From positions 20,487,277-20,551,276 of the forward strand of contig OX387607.1 of NCBI GenBank assembly GCA_947568835.1: a DNA stretch of 64,000 nucleotides, in the 5' to 3' direction. Shown piece after piece: positions 35,714 through 49,840 of this stretch. Each line of letters begins with the position of its first letter. Position 1 is the stretch's first letter. Below the pieces are notes generated by a model. That model was not told the DNA's origin. It made no database searches and saw only the letters and a program-made list of their open reading frames with translations. Both the position numbers and the translations under genes were made by a program. The stretch is from Protonemura montana. Lineage: Eukaryota; Arthropoda; Insecta; Plecoptera; Nemouridae.

Positions 35714-38626
35714 CTAGCTACCCAGACTCTCCAGACACTCTGCCTCGCTAGCCAGGCGCTCCAGACACTCTGCCACGCTAGCCAGACGCTCCAGACACTC
35801 TGATTCGCTACCCAGACGTTCAAGACACTTTGCCTCGCTCCCCAGACGCTCCAGACACTCTGCCTCGTTAGCCAGGCGCTTCAGAAGCTCTGCCTCGCTA
35901 GCCAGGCGCTCCAGACACTCTGCCATTCTAGCCAGACGCTCCAGACTATCTGCTACGCTAGCCAGAGGCTCCAGACACTCTGCCACGCTAAATAGACGCT
36001 CCAGACACTCTGCCTTGCTACCCAGAATCTCCAGACACTCTGCCTCGCTAGCCAGGCGCTCCAGACACTCTGCCTCGCTACCCAGACGCTTTAGACTATC
36101 TGCCACGCTAGCCAGTGGCTCCAGACACTCTGCCACGCTAGTTAGACGTTCCAGGCACTCTGCCTCGCTACTTAGACGCTCCAGAAACTCTGCCTCACTA
36201 GCCAGGCACTCCAGACATTCTGGCTCGCTACCCAGACGATCCAGACACTCTGCCTCCCTAGCCAGCCGCTCCAGACACTCTGCCATGCTAGCCAGAGATT
36301 TCAGACACTCTGCTACGCTAGCCAGACGCTCCAGACACTCTGCCACGCTAGCCAGAGGCTGAAGACACTCTGCAATGCTAGCCAGACGCTCCAGACACTC
36401 TGCCACGCTAGCAAGACGCTCCAGACACTCTGATTCGCTACTTAGACGCTCCAGACACCTTGCCTCGCTACCCAGACGCTCCAGACACTCTGCCTCGCTA
36501 CCTAGACGCTTCAGACTATCTGCCACGCTAATCAGTGGCTCCAGACACTCTGCCACGCTAGCTAGACGCTCCAGGCACTCTGTCTCGCTACTTAGACGCT
36601 CCAGACACTGTGCCTCGCTAGCCAGGCACTCCAGACACTCTGATTCGCTACCCAGACGTTCCAGACACTTTGCCTCGCTACCCAGACGCTCCAGACTATC
36701 TGCAACGCTAGCCAGTGGCTCCAGCCACTCTGCCACGCTAGCTAGACGCTCCAGGCACTCTGCCTCGCTACTCAGACGCTCCAGACACTCTGCAATGCTA
36801 GCCAGACGCTCCAGACACTCTGCCACGCTAGCTAGACGCTCCAGACACTCTGATTCGCTACTTAGACGCTCCAGACACCTTGCCTCGCTACCCAGACACA
36901 CCAGACACTCTGCCTCGCTAGCTAAACGCTCCAGACACTCTGCCTTGCTACCCAGACCCTCCAGACACTCTGTCTCGCTAGCCATGCGCTCAAGAATTTC
37001 TGCCTCGCTACCCAGACGCTCCAGACTATCTTCCACGCTAGCCAGTGGCTCCAGACTATCTGCCACGCTAGCCAGAGGCTCCAGACACTCTGCCACGCTT
37101 GTTAGACAATCCAGACTTTCTGCCTTGCTAGCCAGGCGCTCCAGACACTCTGCCTCGCTAGCCAGACGCTCCAGACACTCTGCCTCGTTAGCCAGGCACT
37201 TCAGAAGCTCTGCCTCGCTAGCCAGGCGCTCCAGACACTCTGCCATTCTAGCCAGACGCTCCAGACTATCTGCTACGCTAGCCAGAGGCTCCAGACACTC
37301 TGCCACGCTAAATAGACGCTCCAGACACTCTGCCTTGCTACCCAGAATCTCCAGACTATCTGCAACGCTAGCCAGTGGCTCCAGCCACTCTGCCACGCTA
37401 GCTAGACGCTCCAGGCACTCTGCCTCGCTACTCAGACGCTCCAGACACTCTGCAATGCTAGCCAGACGCTCCAGACACTCTGCCACGCTAGCTAGACGCT
37501 CCAGACACTCTGATTCGCTACTTAGACGCTCCAGACACCTTGCCTCGCTACCCAGACACACCAGACACTCTGCCTCGCTAGCTAAACGCTCCAGACACTC
37601 TGCCTTGCTACCCAGACCCTCCAGACACTCTGTCTCGCTAGCCATGCGCTCAAGAATTTCTGCCTCGCTACCCAGACGCTCCAGACTAACTGCCACGCTA
37701 GCCAGTGGCTCCAGACTATCTGCCACGCTAGCCAGAGGCTCCAGACACTCTGCCACGCTTGTTAGACAATCCAGACTTTCTGCCTTGCTAGCCAGGCGCT
37801 CCAGACACTCTGCCTCGCTAGCCAGACGCTCTTGACACTCTGCCTCGTTAGCCAGGCGCTTCAGAAGCTCTGCCTCGCTAGCCAGGCGCTCCAGACACTC
37901 TGCCATTCTAGCCAGACGCTCCAGACTATCTGCTACGCTAGCCAGAGGCTCCAGACACTCTGCCACGCTAAATAGATGCTCCAGACACTCTGCCTTGCTA
38001 CCCAGAATCTCCAGACACTCTGCCTCGCTAGCCAGGCGCTCCAGACACTCTGCCTCGCTACCCAGACGCTTTAGACTATCTGCCACGCTAGCCAGTGGCT
38101 CAAGACACTCTGCCACGCTAGCTAGACGCTCCAGGCACTCTGCCTCGCTACTTAGACGCTCCAGAAACTCTGCCTCACTAGCCAGGCACTCCAGACACTC
38201 TGGCTCGCTACTTAGACGATCCAGACACTCTGCCTCCCTAGCCAGCCGCTCCAGACACTCTGCCATGCTAGCCAGAGATTTCAGACACTCTGCTACGCTA
38301 GCTAGACGCTCCAGACACTCTGCCACGCTAGCTAGACGCTCCAGACACTCTGCCTTGCTACTTAGACCCTCCAGACACTCTGCCTCGCTAGCCAGGCGCT
38401 CCAGACACTCTGCCTCGCTACCCAGACGCTCCAGACTATTTGCCACGATAGCCAGTGGCTCCAGACTATCTGCCACGCTAGCCAGAGGCTGCAGACACTC
38501 TGCAATGCTAGCCAGACGCTCCAGACACTCTGCCACGCTAGCCAGAGGCTGAAGACACTCTGCAATGCTAGCCAGGCTCTCCAGACACTCTGCCTCGCTA
38601 GCCAGCCGCTCCAGACACTCTGCCAT
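35714..38626 (-). other. 970-codon open frame in block E1; probably not a gene
   Basis: The frame runs from an ATG in a GCCATGCTAGCC unit to the S stop. It has a near-perfect twin of the same length at 41083-43995. The two proteins differ at one residue that I can see (Thr for Ala near 36120). The twin arises because the entire 5,369-bp HOR is duplicated, so protein identity here is not independent evidence of selection. Confidence 0.18.
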
Positions 38627-38653
38627 GCTAGCCAGACGCTTCAGACACTCTGG
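35714..38653. repeat. Higher-order repeat block E1
   Basis: The block is exactly 98 units (2,940 bp) with no register change. Together with F1 it forms a 5,369-bp HOR that is repeated in tandem (E2+F2). It differs from E2 by very few bases; one is GCTAGTTAGACG at about 36137 where E2 has GCTAGCTAGACG. Near 37351 it lacks one unit that block C has at about 18513. Confidence 0.88.
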
Positions 38654-41082
38654 CTAGCTACCCAGACTCTCCAGACACTCTGCCTCGCTAGCCAGGCGCT
38701 CCAGACATTCTGCCACGCTAGCCAGACGCTCCAGACACTCTGATTCGCTACCCAGACGTTCAAGACACTTTGCCTCGCTCCCCAGACGCTCCAGACACTC
38801 TGCCTCGTTAGCCAGGCGCTTCAGAAGCTCTGCCTCGCTAGCCAGGCGCTCCAGACACTCTGCCATTCTAGCCAGACGCTCCAGACTATCTGCTACGCTA
38901 GCCAGAGGCTCCAGACACTCTGCCACGCTAAATAGACGCTCCAGACACTCTGCCTTGCTACCCAGAATCTCCAGACACTCTGCCTCGCTAGCCAGGCGCT
39001 CCAGACACTCTGCCTCGCTACCCAGACGCTCCAGACTATTTGCCACGCTAGCCAGTGGCTCCAGACACTCTGCCACGCTAGCTAGACGCTCCAAGCACTC
39101 TGCCTCGCTACTTAGACGCTCCAGAAACTCTGCCTCACTAGCCAGGCACTCCAGACACTCTGGCTCGCTACCCAGACGATCCAGACACTCTGCCTCCCTA
39201 GCCAGCCGCTTTAGACACTCTGCCATGCTAGCCAGAGATTTCAGACACTCTGCTACGCTAGCTAGACGCTCCAGACACTCTGCCACGCTAGCTAGACGCT
39301 CCAGACACTCTGCCTTGCTACTTAGACCCTCCAGACACTCTGCCTCGCTAGCCAGGCGCTCCAGACACTCTGCCTCGCTACCCAGACGCTCCAGACTATT
39401 TGCCACGCTAGCCAGAGGCTCCAGACACTCTGCCACGCTAGCTAGACGCTCCAGACACTCTGCCTCGCTAGCCAGGCACTCCAGACACTCTGATTCGCTA
39501 CCCAGACGTTCCAGACACTTTGCCTCGCTACCCAGACGCTCCAGACTATCTGCAACGCTAGCCAGAGGCTCCAGACACTCTGCCACGCTAGCTAGACGCT
39601 CCAGACACTCTGCCTTGCTACCCAGAATCTCCAGACACTCTGCCACGCTAGCCAGTGGCTCCAGCCACTCTGCCACGCTAGCTAGACGCTCCAGGCACTC
39701 TGCCTCGCTACTTAGACGCTCCAGACACTCTGCCTCGCTAGCCAGCCGCTCCAGACACTCTACCACGCAAGCTAGACGCTCCAGGCACTCTGCATCGCTA
39801 GCCAGGCGTTCCAGACACTCTGGCTCGCTCCCATACGCTCCAGACTTTCTGCCACGCTAGCCAGTGGCTCCAGACTATCTGCCACGCTAGCCAGAGGCTG
39901 CAGACACTCTGCAATGCTAGCCAGACGCTCCAGACACTCTGCCACGCTAGCCAGAGGCTGAAGACACTCTGCAATGCTAGCCAGGCGCTCCAGACACTCT
40001 GCCTCGCTAGCCAGCCGCTCCAGACACTCTGCCTCGCTAGCCAGGCGCTCCAGACACTCTGCCACGCTAGCCAGACGCTCCAGACACTCTGATTCGCTAC
40101 CCAGACGTTCAAGACACTTTGCCTCGCTCCCCAGACGCTCCAGACACTCTGCCTCGTTAGCCAGGCGCTTCAGAAGCTCTGCCTCGCTAGCCAGGCGCTC
40201 CAGACACTCTGCCACGGTAGCCAGAGGCTGAAAACACTCAGCAATGCTAGCCAGACGCTCCAGACACTCTGCCACGCTAGCTAGACGCTCCAGACACTCT
40301 GATTCGCTACTTAGACGCTCCAGACACCTTGCCTCGCTACCCAGACACACCAGACACTCTGCCTCGCTAGCTAAACGCTCCAGACACTCTGCCTTGCTAC
40401 CCAGACCCTCCAGACACTCTGTCTCGCTAGCCATGCGCTCCAGAATTTCTGCCTTGCTACCCAGACGCTCCAGACTATCTGCCACGCTAGCCAGTGGCTC
40501 CAGACTATCTGCCACGCTAGCCAGAGGCTCCAGACACTCTGCCACGCTTGTTAGACAATCCAGACTTTCTGCCTCGCTAGCCAGGCGCTCCAGACACTCT
40601 GCCTCGCAAGCCAGCCGCTCCAGACACTCTGCCACGCTAGCCAGACGCTCCAGACACTCTGATTCGCTACCCAGACGTTCAAGACACTTTGCCTCGCTCC
40701 CCAGACGCTCCAGACACTCTGCCTCCCTAGCCAGCCGCTCCAGACACTCTGCCATGCTAGCCAGTGATTTCAGACACTCTGCTACGCTAGCTAGACGCTC
40801 CAGACACTCTGCCACGCTAGCTAGACGCTCCAGACACTCTGCCTTGCTACTTAGACCCTCCAGACACTCTGCCTCGCTAGCCAGGCTTTCCAGACACTCT
40901 GCCTCGCTACCCAGACGCTCCAGACTATTTGCCACGCTAGCCAGTGGCTCCAGACTATCTGCCACGCTAGCCAGAGGCTGAAGACACTCTGCAATGCTAG
41001 CCAGGCGCTCCAGACACTCTGCCTCGCTAGCCAGCCGCTACAGACACTCTGCCATGCTAGCCAGACGCTTCAGACACTCTGG
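38654..41082. repeat. Higher-order repeat block F1
   Basis: The block is 81 units minus one base (2,429 bp), with a D landmark at 39826. The left part follows B2/B3. It completes the 5,369-bp E1+F1 repeat. Near 40717 it passes directly from the CTCCCC unit to a CCTCCCTAGCC unit, skipping units that F2 and B3 retain. Confidence 0.85.
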
Positions 41083-43995
41083 CTAGCTACCCAGACTCTC
41101 CAGACACTCTGCCTCGCTAGCCAGGCGCTCCAGACACTCTGCCACGCTAGCCAGACGCTCCAGACACTCTGATTCGCTACCCAGACGTTCAAGACACTTT
41201 GCCTCGCTCCCCAGACGCTCCAGACACTCTGCCTCGTTAGCCAGGCGCTTCAGAAGCTCTGCCTCGCTAGCCAGGCGCTCCAGACACTCTGCCATTCTAG
41301 CCAGACGCTCCAGACTATCTGCTACGCTAGCCAGAGGCTCCAGACACTCTGCCACGCTAAATAGACGCTCCAGACACTCTGCCTTGCTACCCAGAATCTC
41401 CAGACACTCTGCCTCGCTAGCCAGGCGCTCCAGACACTCTGCCTCGCTACCCAGACGCTTTAGACTATCTGCCACGCTAGCCAGTGGCTCCAGACACTCT
41501 GCCACGCTAGCTAGACGTTCCAGGCACTCTGCCTCGCTACTTAGACGCTCCAGAAACTCTGCCTCACTAGCCAGGCACTCCAGACATTCTGGCTCGCTAC
41601 CCAGACGATCCAGACACTCTGCCTCCCTAGCCAGCCGCTCCAGACACTCTGCCATGCTAGCCAGAGATTTCAGACACTCTGCTACGCTAGCCAGACGCTC
41701 CAGACACTCTGCCACGCTAGCCAGAGGCTGAAGACACTCTGCAATGCTAGCCAGACGCTCCAGACACTCTGCCACGCTAGCAAGACGCTCCAGACACTCT
41801 GATTCGCTACTTAGACGCTCCAGACACCTTGCCTCGCTACCCAGACGCTCCAGACACTCTGCCTCGCTACCTAGACGCTTCAGACTATCTGCCACGCTAA
41901 TCAGTGGCTCCAGACACTCTGCCACGCTAGCTAGACGCTCCAGGCACTCTGTCTCGCTACTTAGACGCTCCAGACACTGTGCCTCGCTAGCCAGGCACTC
42001 CAGACACTCTGATTCGCTACCCAGACGTTCCAGACACTTTGCCTCGCTACCCAGACGCTCCAGACTATCTGCAACGCTAGCCAGTGGCTCCAGCCACTCT
42101 GCCACGCTAGCTAGACGCTCCAGGCACTCTGCCTCGCTACTCAGACGCTCCAGACACTCTGCAATGCTAGCCAGACGCTCCAGACACTCTGCCACGCTAG
42201 CTAGACGCTCCAGACACTCTGATTCGCTACTTAGACGCTCCAGACACCTTGCCTCGCTACCCAGACACACCAGACACTCTGCCTCGCTAGCTAAACGCTC
42301 CAGACACTCTGCCTTGCTACCCAGACCCTCCAGACACTCTGTCTCGCTAGCCATGCGCTCAAGAATTTCTGCCTCGCTACCCAGACGCTCCAGACTATCT
42401 TCCACGCTAGCCAGTGGCTCCAGACTATCTGCCACGCTAGCCAGAGGCTCCAGACACTCTGCCACGCTTGTTAGACAATCCAGACTTTCTGCCTTGCTAG
42501 CCAGGCGCTCCAGACACTCTGCCTCGCTAGCCAGACGCTCCAGACACTCTGCCTCGTTAGCCAGGCACTTCAGAAGCTCTGCCTCGCTAGCCAGGCGCTC
42601 CAGACACTCTGCCATTCTAGCCAGACGCTCCAGACTATCTGCTACGCTAGCCAGAGGCTCCAGACACTCTGCCACGCTAAATAGACGCTCCAGACACTCT
42701 GCCTTGCTACCCAGAATCTCCAGACTATCTGCAACGCTAGCCAGTGGCTCCAGCCACTCTGCCACGCTAGCTAGACGCTCCAGGCACTCTGCCTCGCTAC
42801 TCAGACGCTCCAGACACTCTGCAATGCTAGCCAGACGCTCCAGACACTCTGCCACGCTAGCTAGACGCTCCAGACACTCTGATTCGCTACTTAGACGCTC
42901 CAGACACCTTGCCTCGCTACCCAGACACACCAGACACTCTGCCTCGCTAGCTAAACGCTCCAGACACTCTGCCTTGCTACCCAGACCCTCCAGACACTCT
43001 GTCTCGCTAGCCATGCGCTCAAGAATTTCTGCCTCGCTACCCAGACGCTCCAGACTAACTGCCACGCTAGCCAGTGGCTCCAGACTATCTGCCACGCTAG
43101 CCAGAGGCTCCAGACACTCTGCCACGCTTGTTAGACAATCCAGACTTTCTGCCTTGCTAGCCAGGCGCTCCAGACACTCTGCCTCGCTAGCCAGACGCTC
43201 TTGACACTCTGCCTCGTTAGCCAGGCGCTTCAGAAGCTCTGCCTCGCTAGCCAGGCGCTCCAGACACTCTGCCATTCTAGCCAGACGCTCCAGACTATCT
43301 GCTACGCTAGCCAGAGGCTCCAGACACTCTGCCACGCTAAATAGATGCTCCAGACACTCTGCCTTGCTACCCAGAATCTCCAGACACTCTGCCTCGCTAG
43401 CCAGGCGCTCCAGACACTCTGCCTCGCTACCCAGACGCTTTAGACTATCTGCCACGCTAGCCAGTGGCTCAAGACACTCTGCCACGCTAGCTAGACGCTC
43501 CAGGCACTCTGCCTCGCTACTTAGACGCTCCAGAAACTCTGCCTCACTAGCCAGGCACTCCAGACACTCTGGCTCGCTACTTAGACGATCCAGACACTCT
43601 GCCTCCCTAGCCAGCCGCTCCAGACACTCTGCCATGCTAGCCAGAGATTTCAGACACTCTGCTACGCTAGCTAGACGCTCCAGACACTCTGCCACGCTAG
43701 CTAGACGCTCCAGACACTCTGCCTTGCTACTTAGACCCTCCAGACACTCTGCCTCGCTAGCCAGGCGCTCCAGACACTCTGCCTCGCTACCCAGACGCTC
43801 CAGACTATTTGCCACGATAGCCAGTGGCTCCAGACTATCTGCCACGCTAGCCAGAGGCTGCAGACACTCTGCAATGCTAGCCAGACGCTCCAGACACTCT
43901 GCCACGCTAGCCAGAGGCTGAAGACACTCTGCAATGCTAGCCAGGCTCTCCAGACACTCTGCCTCGCTAGCCAGCCGCTCCAGACACTCTGCCAT
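41083..43995 (-). other. 970-codon open frame in block E2; probably not a gene
   Basis: This is the twin of the 35714-38626 frame at an offset of 5,369 bp, with identical ends and length. Both contain rare residue variants such as E-C-Q-E-R-L and E-H-L-F-S at matching places. Confidence 0.18.
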
Positions 43996-44022
43996 GCTAG
44001 CCAGACGCTTCAGACACTCTGG
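41083..44022. repeat. Higher-order repeat block E2
   Basis: The block is exactly 98 units (2,940 bp), the tandem copy of E1 at an offset of 5,369 bp. The two are identical over almost their whole length, which argues for recent duplication or gene conversion. Confidence 0.88.
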
Positions 44023-46480
44023 CTAGCTACCCAGACTCTCCAGACACTCTGCCTCGCTAGCCAGGCGCTCCAGACATTCTGCCACGCTAGCCAGACGCTC
44101 CAGACACTCTGATTCGCTACCCAGACGTTCAAGACACTTTGCCTCGCTCCCCAGACGCTCCAGACACTCTGCCTCGTTAGCCAGGCGCTTCAGAAGCTCT
44201 GCCTCGCTAGCCAGGCGCTCCAGACACTCTGCCATTCTAGCCAGACGCTCCAGACTATCTGCTACGCTAGCCAGAGGCTCCAGACACTCTGCCACGCTAA
44301 ATAGACGCTCCAGACACTCTGCCTTGCTACCCAGAATCTCCAGACACTCTGCCTCGCTAGCCAGGCGCTCCAGACACTCTGCCTCGCTACCCAGACGCTC
44401 CAGACTATTTGCCACGCTAGCCAGTGGCTCCAGACACTCTGCCACGCTAGCTAGACGCTCCAAGCACTCTGCCTCGCTACTTAGACGCTCCAGAAACTCT
44501 GCCTCACTAGCCAGGCACTCCAGACACTCTGGCTCGCTACCCAGACGATCCAGACACTCTGCCTCCCTAGCCAGCCGCTTTAGACACTCTGCCATGCTAG
44601 CCAGAGATTTCAGACACTCTGCTACGCTAGCTAGACGCTCCAGACACTCTGCCACGCTAGCTAGACGCTCCAGACACTCTGCCTTGCTACTTAGACCCTC
44701 CAGACACTCTGCCTCGCTAGCCAGGCGCTCCAGACACTCTGCCTCGCTACCCAGACGCTCCAGACTATTTGCCACGCTAGCCAGAGGCTCCAGACACTCT
44801 GCCACGCTAGCTAGACGCTCCAGACACTCTGCCTCGCTAGCCAGGCACTCCAGACACTCTGATTCGCTACCCAGACGTTCCAGACACTTTGCCTCGCTAC
44901 CCAGACGCTCCAGACTATCTGCAACGCTAGCCAGAGGCTCCAGACACTCTGCCACGCTAGCTAGACGCTCCAGACACTCTGCCTTGCTACCCAGAATCTC
45001 CAGACACTCTGCCACGCTAGCCAGTGGCTCCAGCCACTCTGCCACGCTAGCTAGACGCTCCAGGCACTCTGCCTCGCTACTTAGACGCTCCAGACACTCT
45101 GCCTCGCTAGCCAGCCGCTCCAGACACTCTACCACGCAAGCTAGACGCTCCAGGCACTCTGCATCGCTAGCCAGGCGTTCCAGACACTCTGGCTCGCTCC
45201 CATACGCTCCAGACTTTCTGCCACGCTAGCCAGTGGCTCCAGACTATCTGCCACGCTAGCCAGAGGCTGCAGACACTCTGCAATGCTAGCCAGACGCTCC
45301 AGACACTCTGCCACGCTAGCCAGAGGCTGAAGACACTCTGCAATGCTAGCCAGGCGCTCCAGACACTCTGCCTCGCTAGCCAGCCGCTCCAGACACTCTG
45401 CCTCGCTAGCCAGGCGCTCCAGACACTCTGCCACGCTAGCCAGACGCTCCAGACACTCTGATTCGCTACCCAGACGTTCAAGACACTTTGCCTCGCTCCC
45501 CAGACGCTCCAGACACTCTGCCTCGTTAGCCAGGCGCTTCAGAAGCTCTGCCTCGCTAGCCAGGCGCTCCAGACACTCTGCCACGGTAGCCAGAGGCTGA
45601 AAACACTCAGCAATGCTAGCCAGACGCTCCAGACACTCTGCCACGCTAGCTAGACGCTCCAGACACTCTGATTCGCTACTTAGACGCTCCAGACACCTTG
45701 CCTCGCTACCCAGACACACCAGACACTCTGCCTCGCTACCTAAACGCTCCAGACACTCTGCCTTGCTACCCAGACCCTCCAGACACTCTGTCTCGCTAGC
45801 CATGCGCTCCAGAATTTCTGCCTTGCTACCCAGACGCTCCAGACTATCTGCCACGCTAGCCAGTGGCTCCAGACTATCTGCCACGCTAGCCAGAGGCTCC
45901 AGACACTCTGCCACGCTTGTTAGACAATCCAGACTTTCTGCCTCGCTAGCCAGGCGCTCCAGACACTCTGCCTCGCAAGCCAGCCGCTCCAGACACTCTG
46001 CCACGCTAGCCAGACGCTCCAGACACTCTGATTCGCTACCCAGACGTTCAAGACACTTTGCCTCGCTCCCCAGACGCTCCAGACACTCTGCCTCGTTAGC
46101 CAGGCGCTTCAGAAGCTCTGCCTCGCTAGCCAGGCGCTCCAGACACTCTGCCATTCTAGCCAGACGCTCCAGACTATCTGCTACGCTAGCCAGAGGCTTC
46201 AGACACTCTGCCACGCTAAATAGACGCTCCAGACACTCTGCCTTGCTACCCAGAATCTCCAGACACTCTGCCTCGCTAGCCAGGCTTTCCAGACACTCTG
46301 CCTCGCTACCCAGACGCTCCAGACTATTTGCACGCTAGCCAGTGGCTCCAGACTATCTGCCACGCTAGCCAGAGGCTGAAGACACTCTGCAATGCTAGCC
46401 AGGCGCTCCAGACACTCTGCCTCGCTAGCCAGCCGCTACAGACACTCTGCCATGCTAGCCAGACGCTTCAGACACTCTGG
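44023..46480. repeat. Higher-order repeat block F2
   Basis: The block is 82 units minus two bases (2,458 bp). It follows F1 closely up to about 46100 and has the D landmark at 45195. It then departs, keeping a GCCATTCTAGCC-containing segment absent from F1 and adding a one-base deletion near 46331 (ATTTGCACGC). That second deletion is shared with 51457, so the right end of F2 belongs to the G/H lineage. Confidence 0.8.
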
Positions 46481-47918
46481 CTAGCTACCCAGACTCTCCA
46501 GACACTCTGCCTCGCTAGCCAGGCGCTCCAGACACTCTGCCACGCTAGCCAGACGCTCCAGACACTCTGATTCGCTACCCAGACGTTCAAGACACTTTGC
46601 CTCGCTCCCCAGACGCTCCAGACACTCTGCCTCGTTAGCCAGGCGCTTCAGAAGCTCTGCCTCGCTAGCCAGGCGCTCCAGACACTCTGCCATTCTAGCC
46701 AGACGCTCCAGACTATCTGCTACTATAGCCAGAGGCTCCAGACACTCTGCCACGCTAGATAGACGCTCCAGACACTCTGCCTTGCTACCCAGAATCTCCA
46801 GACACTCTGCCCCAGTAGCCAGGCGCTCCAGACACTCTGCCTCGCTACCCAGACGCTTTAGACTATCTGCCACGCTAGCCAGTGGCTCCAGACACTCTGC
46901 CACGCTAGCTAGACGCTCCAGGCACTCTGCCTCGCTACTTAGACGCTCCAGAAACTCTGCCTCACTAGCCAGGCACTCCAGACACTCTGGCTCGCTACCC
47001 AGACGATCCAGACACTCTGCCTCCCTAGCCAGCCGCTTTAGGCACTCTGCCATGCTAGCCAGAGATTTCAGACACTCTGCTACGCTAGCTAGACGCTCCA
47101 GACACTCTGCCACGCTAGCTAGACGCTCCAGACACTCTGCCTTGCTACTTAGACCCTCCAGACACTCTGCCTCGCTAGCCAGGCGCTCCAGACACTCTGC
47201 CTCGCTTCCCAGACGCTCCAGACTATTTGCCACGCTAGCCAGAGGCTCCAGACACTCTGCCACGCTAGCTACACGCTCCAGACACTCTGCCTCGCTAGCC
47301 AGGCACTCCAGACACTCTGATTCGCTACCCAGACGTTCCAGACACTTTGCCTCGCTACCCAGACGCTCCAGACTATCTGCAACGCTAGCCAGAGGCTCCA
47401 GACACTCTGCCACGCTAGCTAGACGCTCCAGACACTCTGCCTTGCTACCCAGAATCTCAAGACACTCTGCCACGCTAGCCAGTGGCTCCAGCCACTCTGC
47501 CACGCTAGCTAGACGCTCCAGGCACTTGCCTCGCTACTTAGACGCTCCAGACACTCTGCCTCGCTAGCCAGCCGCTCCAGACACTCTACCACGCTAGCCA
47601 GACACTCCAGACACTCTACCACGCAAGCTAGACGCTCCAGGCACTCTGCCTCGCTAGCCAGGCGTTCCATACACTCTGGCTCGCTGCCATACGCTCCAGA
47701 CTTTCTGCCACGCTAGCCAGTGGCTCCAGACTATCTGCCACGCTAGCCAGAGGCTGCAGACACTCTGCAATGCTAGCCAGACGCTCCAGACACTCTGCCA
47801 CGCTAGCCAGAGGCTGAAGACACTCTGCAATGCTAGCCAGGCGCTCCAGACACTCTGCCTCGCTAGCCAGCCGCTCCAGACACTCTGCCATGCTAGCCAG
47901 ACGCTTCAGACACTCTGG
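46481..47918. repeat. Higher-order repeat block G1
   Basis: The block is 48 units minus two bases (1,438 bp). It has a one-base deletion at about 47527 (GGCACTTGCCTCGC) and a D landmark with a G (CGCTGCCATACG) at about 47683. Both deletion positions recur in G2 at an offset of 5,126 bp, so the two blocks are copies. A private TACTATAGCC change lies near 46723. Confidence 0.82.
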
Positions 47919-49840
47919 CTAGCAACCCAGACTCTCCAGACACTCTGCCTCGCTAGCCAGGCGCTCCAGACACTCTGCCACGCTAGCCAGACGCTCCATA
48001 CACTCTGATTCGCTACCCAGACGTTCAAGACACTTTGCCTCGCTCCCCAGACGCTCCAGACACTCTGCCTCGTTAGCCAGGCGCTTTAGAAGCTCTGCCT
48101 CGCTAGCCAGGCGCTCCAGACACTCTGCCATTCTAGCCAGACGCTCCAGACTATCTGCTACGCTAGCCAGAGGCTCCAGACACTCTGCCACGCTAGATAG
48201 ACGCTCCAGACACTCTGCCTTGCTAGCTAGACGCTCCAGACACTCTGCCTTGCTACTAAGACCCTCCAGACACTCTGCCTCGCTAGCCAGGCGCTCCAGA
48301 CACTCTTCCTCGCTACCCAGACGCTCCAGACTATTTGCCACGCTAGCCAGAGGCTCCAGACACTCTGCCACGCTAGCCAGACGCTCCAGACACTCTGCCT
48401 CGCTAGCCAGGCGCTCCATACACTCTGCCTCGCTATCCAGACGCTCCAGACACTCTGCCTCGCTAGCCAGCCTCTCCAGACACTCTGCAATGCTAGCCAG
48501 ACGCTCCAGACTTTCTGCCACGCTAGCCAGAGGTTTTAGACACTCTGCTACGCTAGCTAGACGCTCCAGACACTCTGCCTTGCTACCCAGACCCTCCAGA
48601 CACTCTGCCTTGCTACCCAGACCCTCCAGACACTCTGCCTCGCTAGCCAGGCGCTCCAGACACGCTGCCTCGCTACTTAGACGCTCCAGACTATCAGCCA
48701 CGCTAGCCAGTGGCTCCAGATTATCTGCCACGCTAGCCAGACGCTCCAGACACTCTGCCTCGCTAGCCAGACGCTCCAGACTTTCTGCCACGCTAGCCAG
48801 AGGTTTTAGACACTCTGCTACGCTAGCTAGACGCTCCAGACACTCTGCGTCGCTAGCTTGACGCTCCAGACACTCTGCCTTGCTACCCAGACCCTCCAGA
48901 CACTCTGCCCCGCTAGCCTGGCGCTCCAGACACTCTGCCTCGCGACCCAGACGCTCCAGACACTCTGCCTCGCTACCCAGACGCTCCAGACTATCTGCCA
49001 CGCTAGCCAAAGGCCCCAGACACTCTGCCACGCTAGCTAGACGCTCCAGACACTCTGCCTCGCTAGCCAGGCGCTCCAGACACTCTGCCTCGCTACCAAG
49101 ACTCTCTAGACACTCTGCCTCGCTAGCCAGCCGCTTCAGACACTCTGCTACGCTACCCTGACGCTCCAGACTATCAGCCACGCTAGCCAGTGGCTCCAGA
49201 TTATCTGCCACGCTAGCCAAAGGCTCCAGACACTCTGCCACGCTAGCTAGACGCTCCAGACACTCTGCCTCCCTAGCCAGACGCTCCAGACTTTCTGCCA
49301 CGCTAGCCAGAGGTTTCAGACACTCTGCTACGCTAGCTTAACGCTCCAGACTTTCTGCTACGCTAGCCAGACGCTCAAGACACTATGCCACGCTAGCTTG
49401 ACGCTCCAGACACTCTGCCTTGCTACCCAGACCCTCCAGACACTCTGCCTCGCTAGCCAGGCGCTCCAGACACTCTGCCACGCTAGCTAGACGCTCCAGG
49501 CACTCTGCCTCGCTACTTAGACGCTCCAGACACTCTGCCTCGCTAGCCAGCCGCTCCAGACACTCTACCACGCTAGCCAGACACTCCAGACACTCTACCA
49601 CGCAAGCTAGACGCTCCAGGCACTCTGCCTCGCTACTTGGACGCTCCAGACACTCTGCCTCGCTAGCCAGGCGCTTCAGACACTCTGGCTGGCTACCCAG
49701 ACGTTCCAGACACACTGCCTCGCTAGCCAGCCTCTCCAGACACTCTACCACGCTAGCCAGACACTCCAGACACTCTACCACGCAAGCTAGACGCTCCAGG
49801 CACTCTGCCTCGCTAGCCAGGCGTTCCAGACACTCTGGCT

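Noticed and set aside
35714-46480. Assembly artefact as the sole cause of the near-identical 5.37-kb copies
   Set aside because: Scattered private differences and different right ends (F1 against F2) suggest two real copies. Reads are still needed to settle it.
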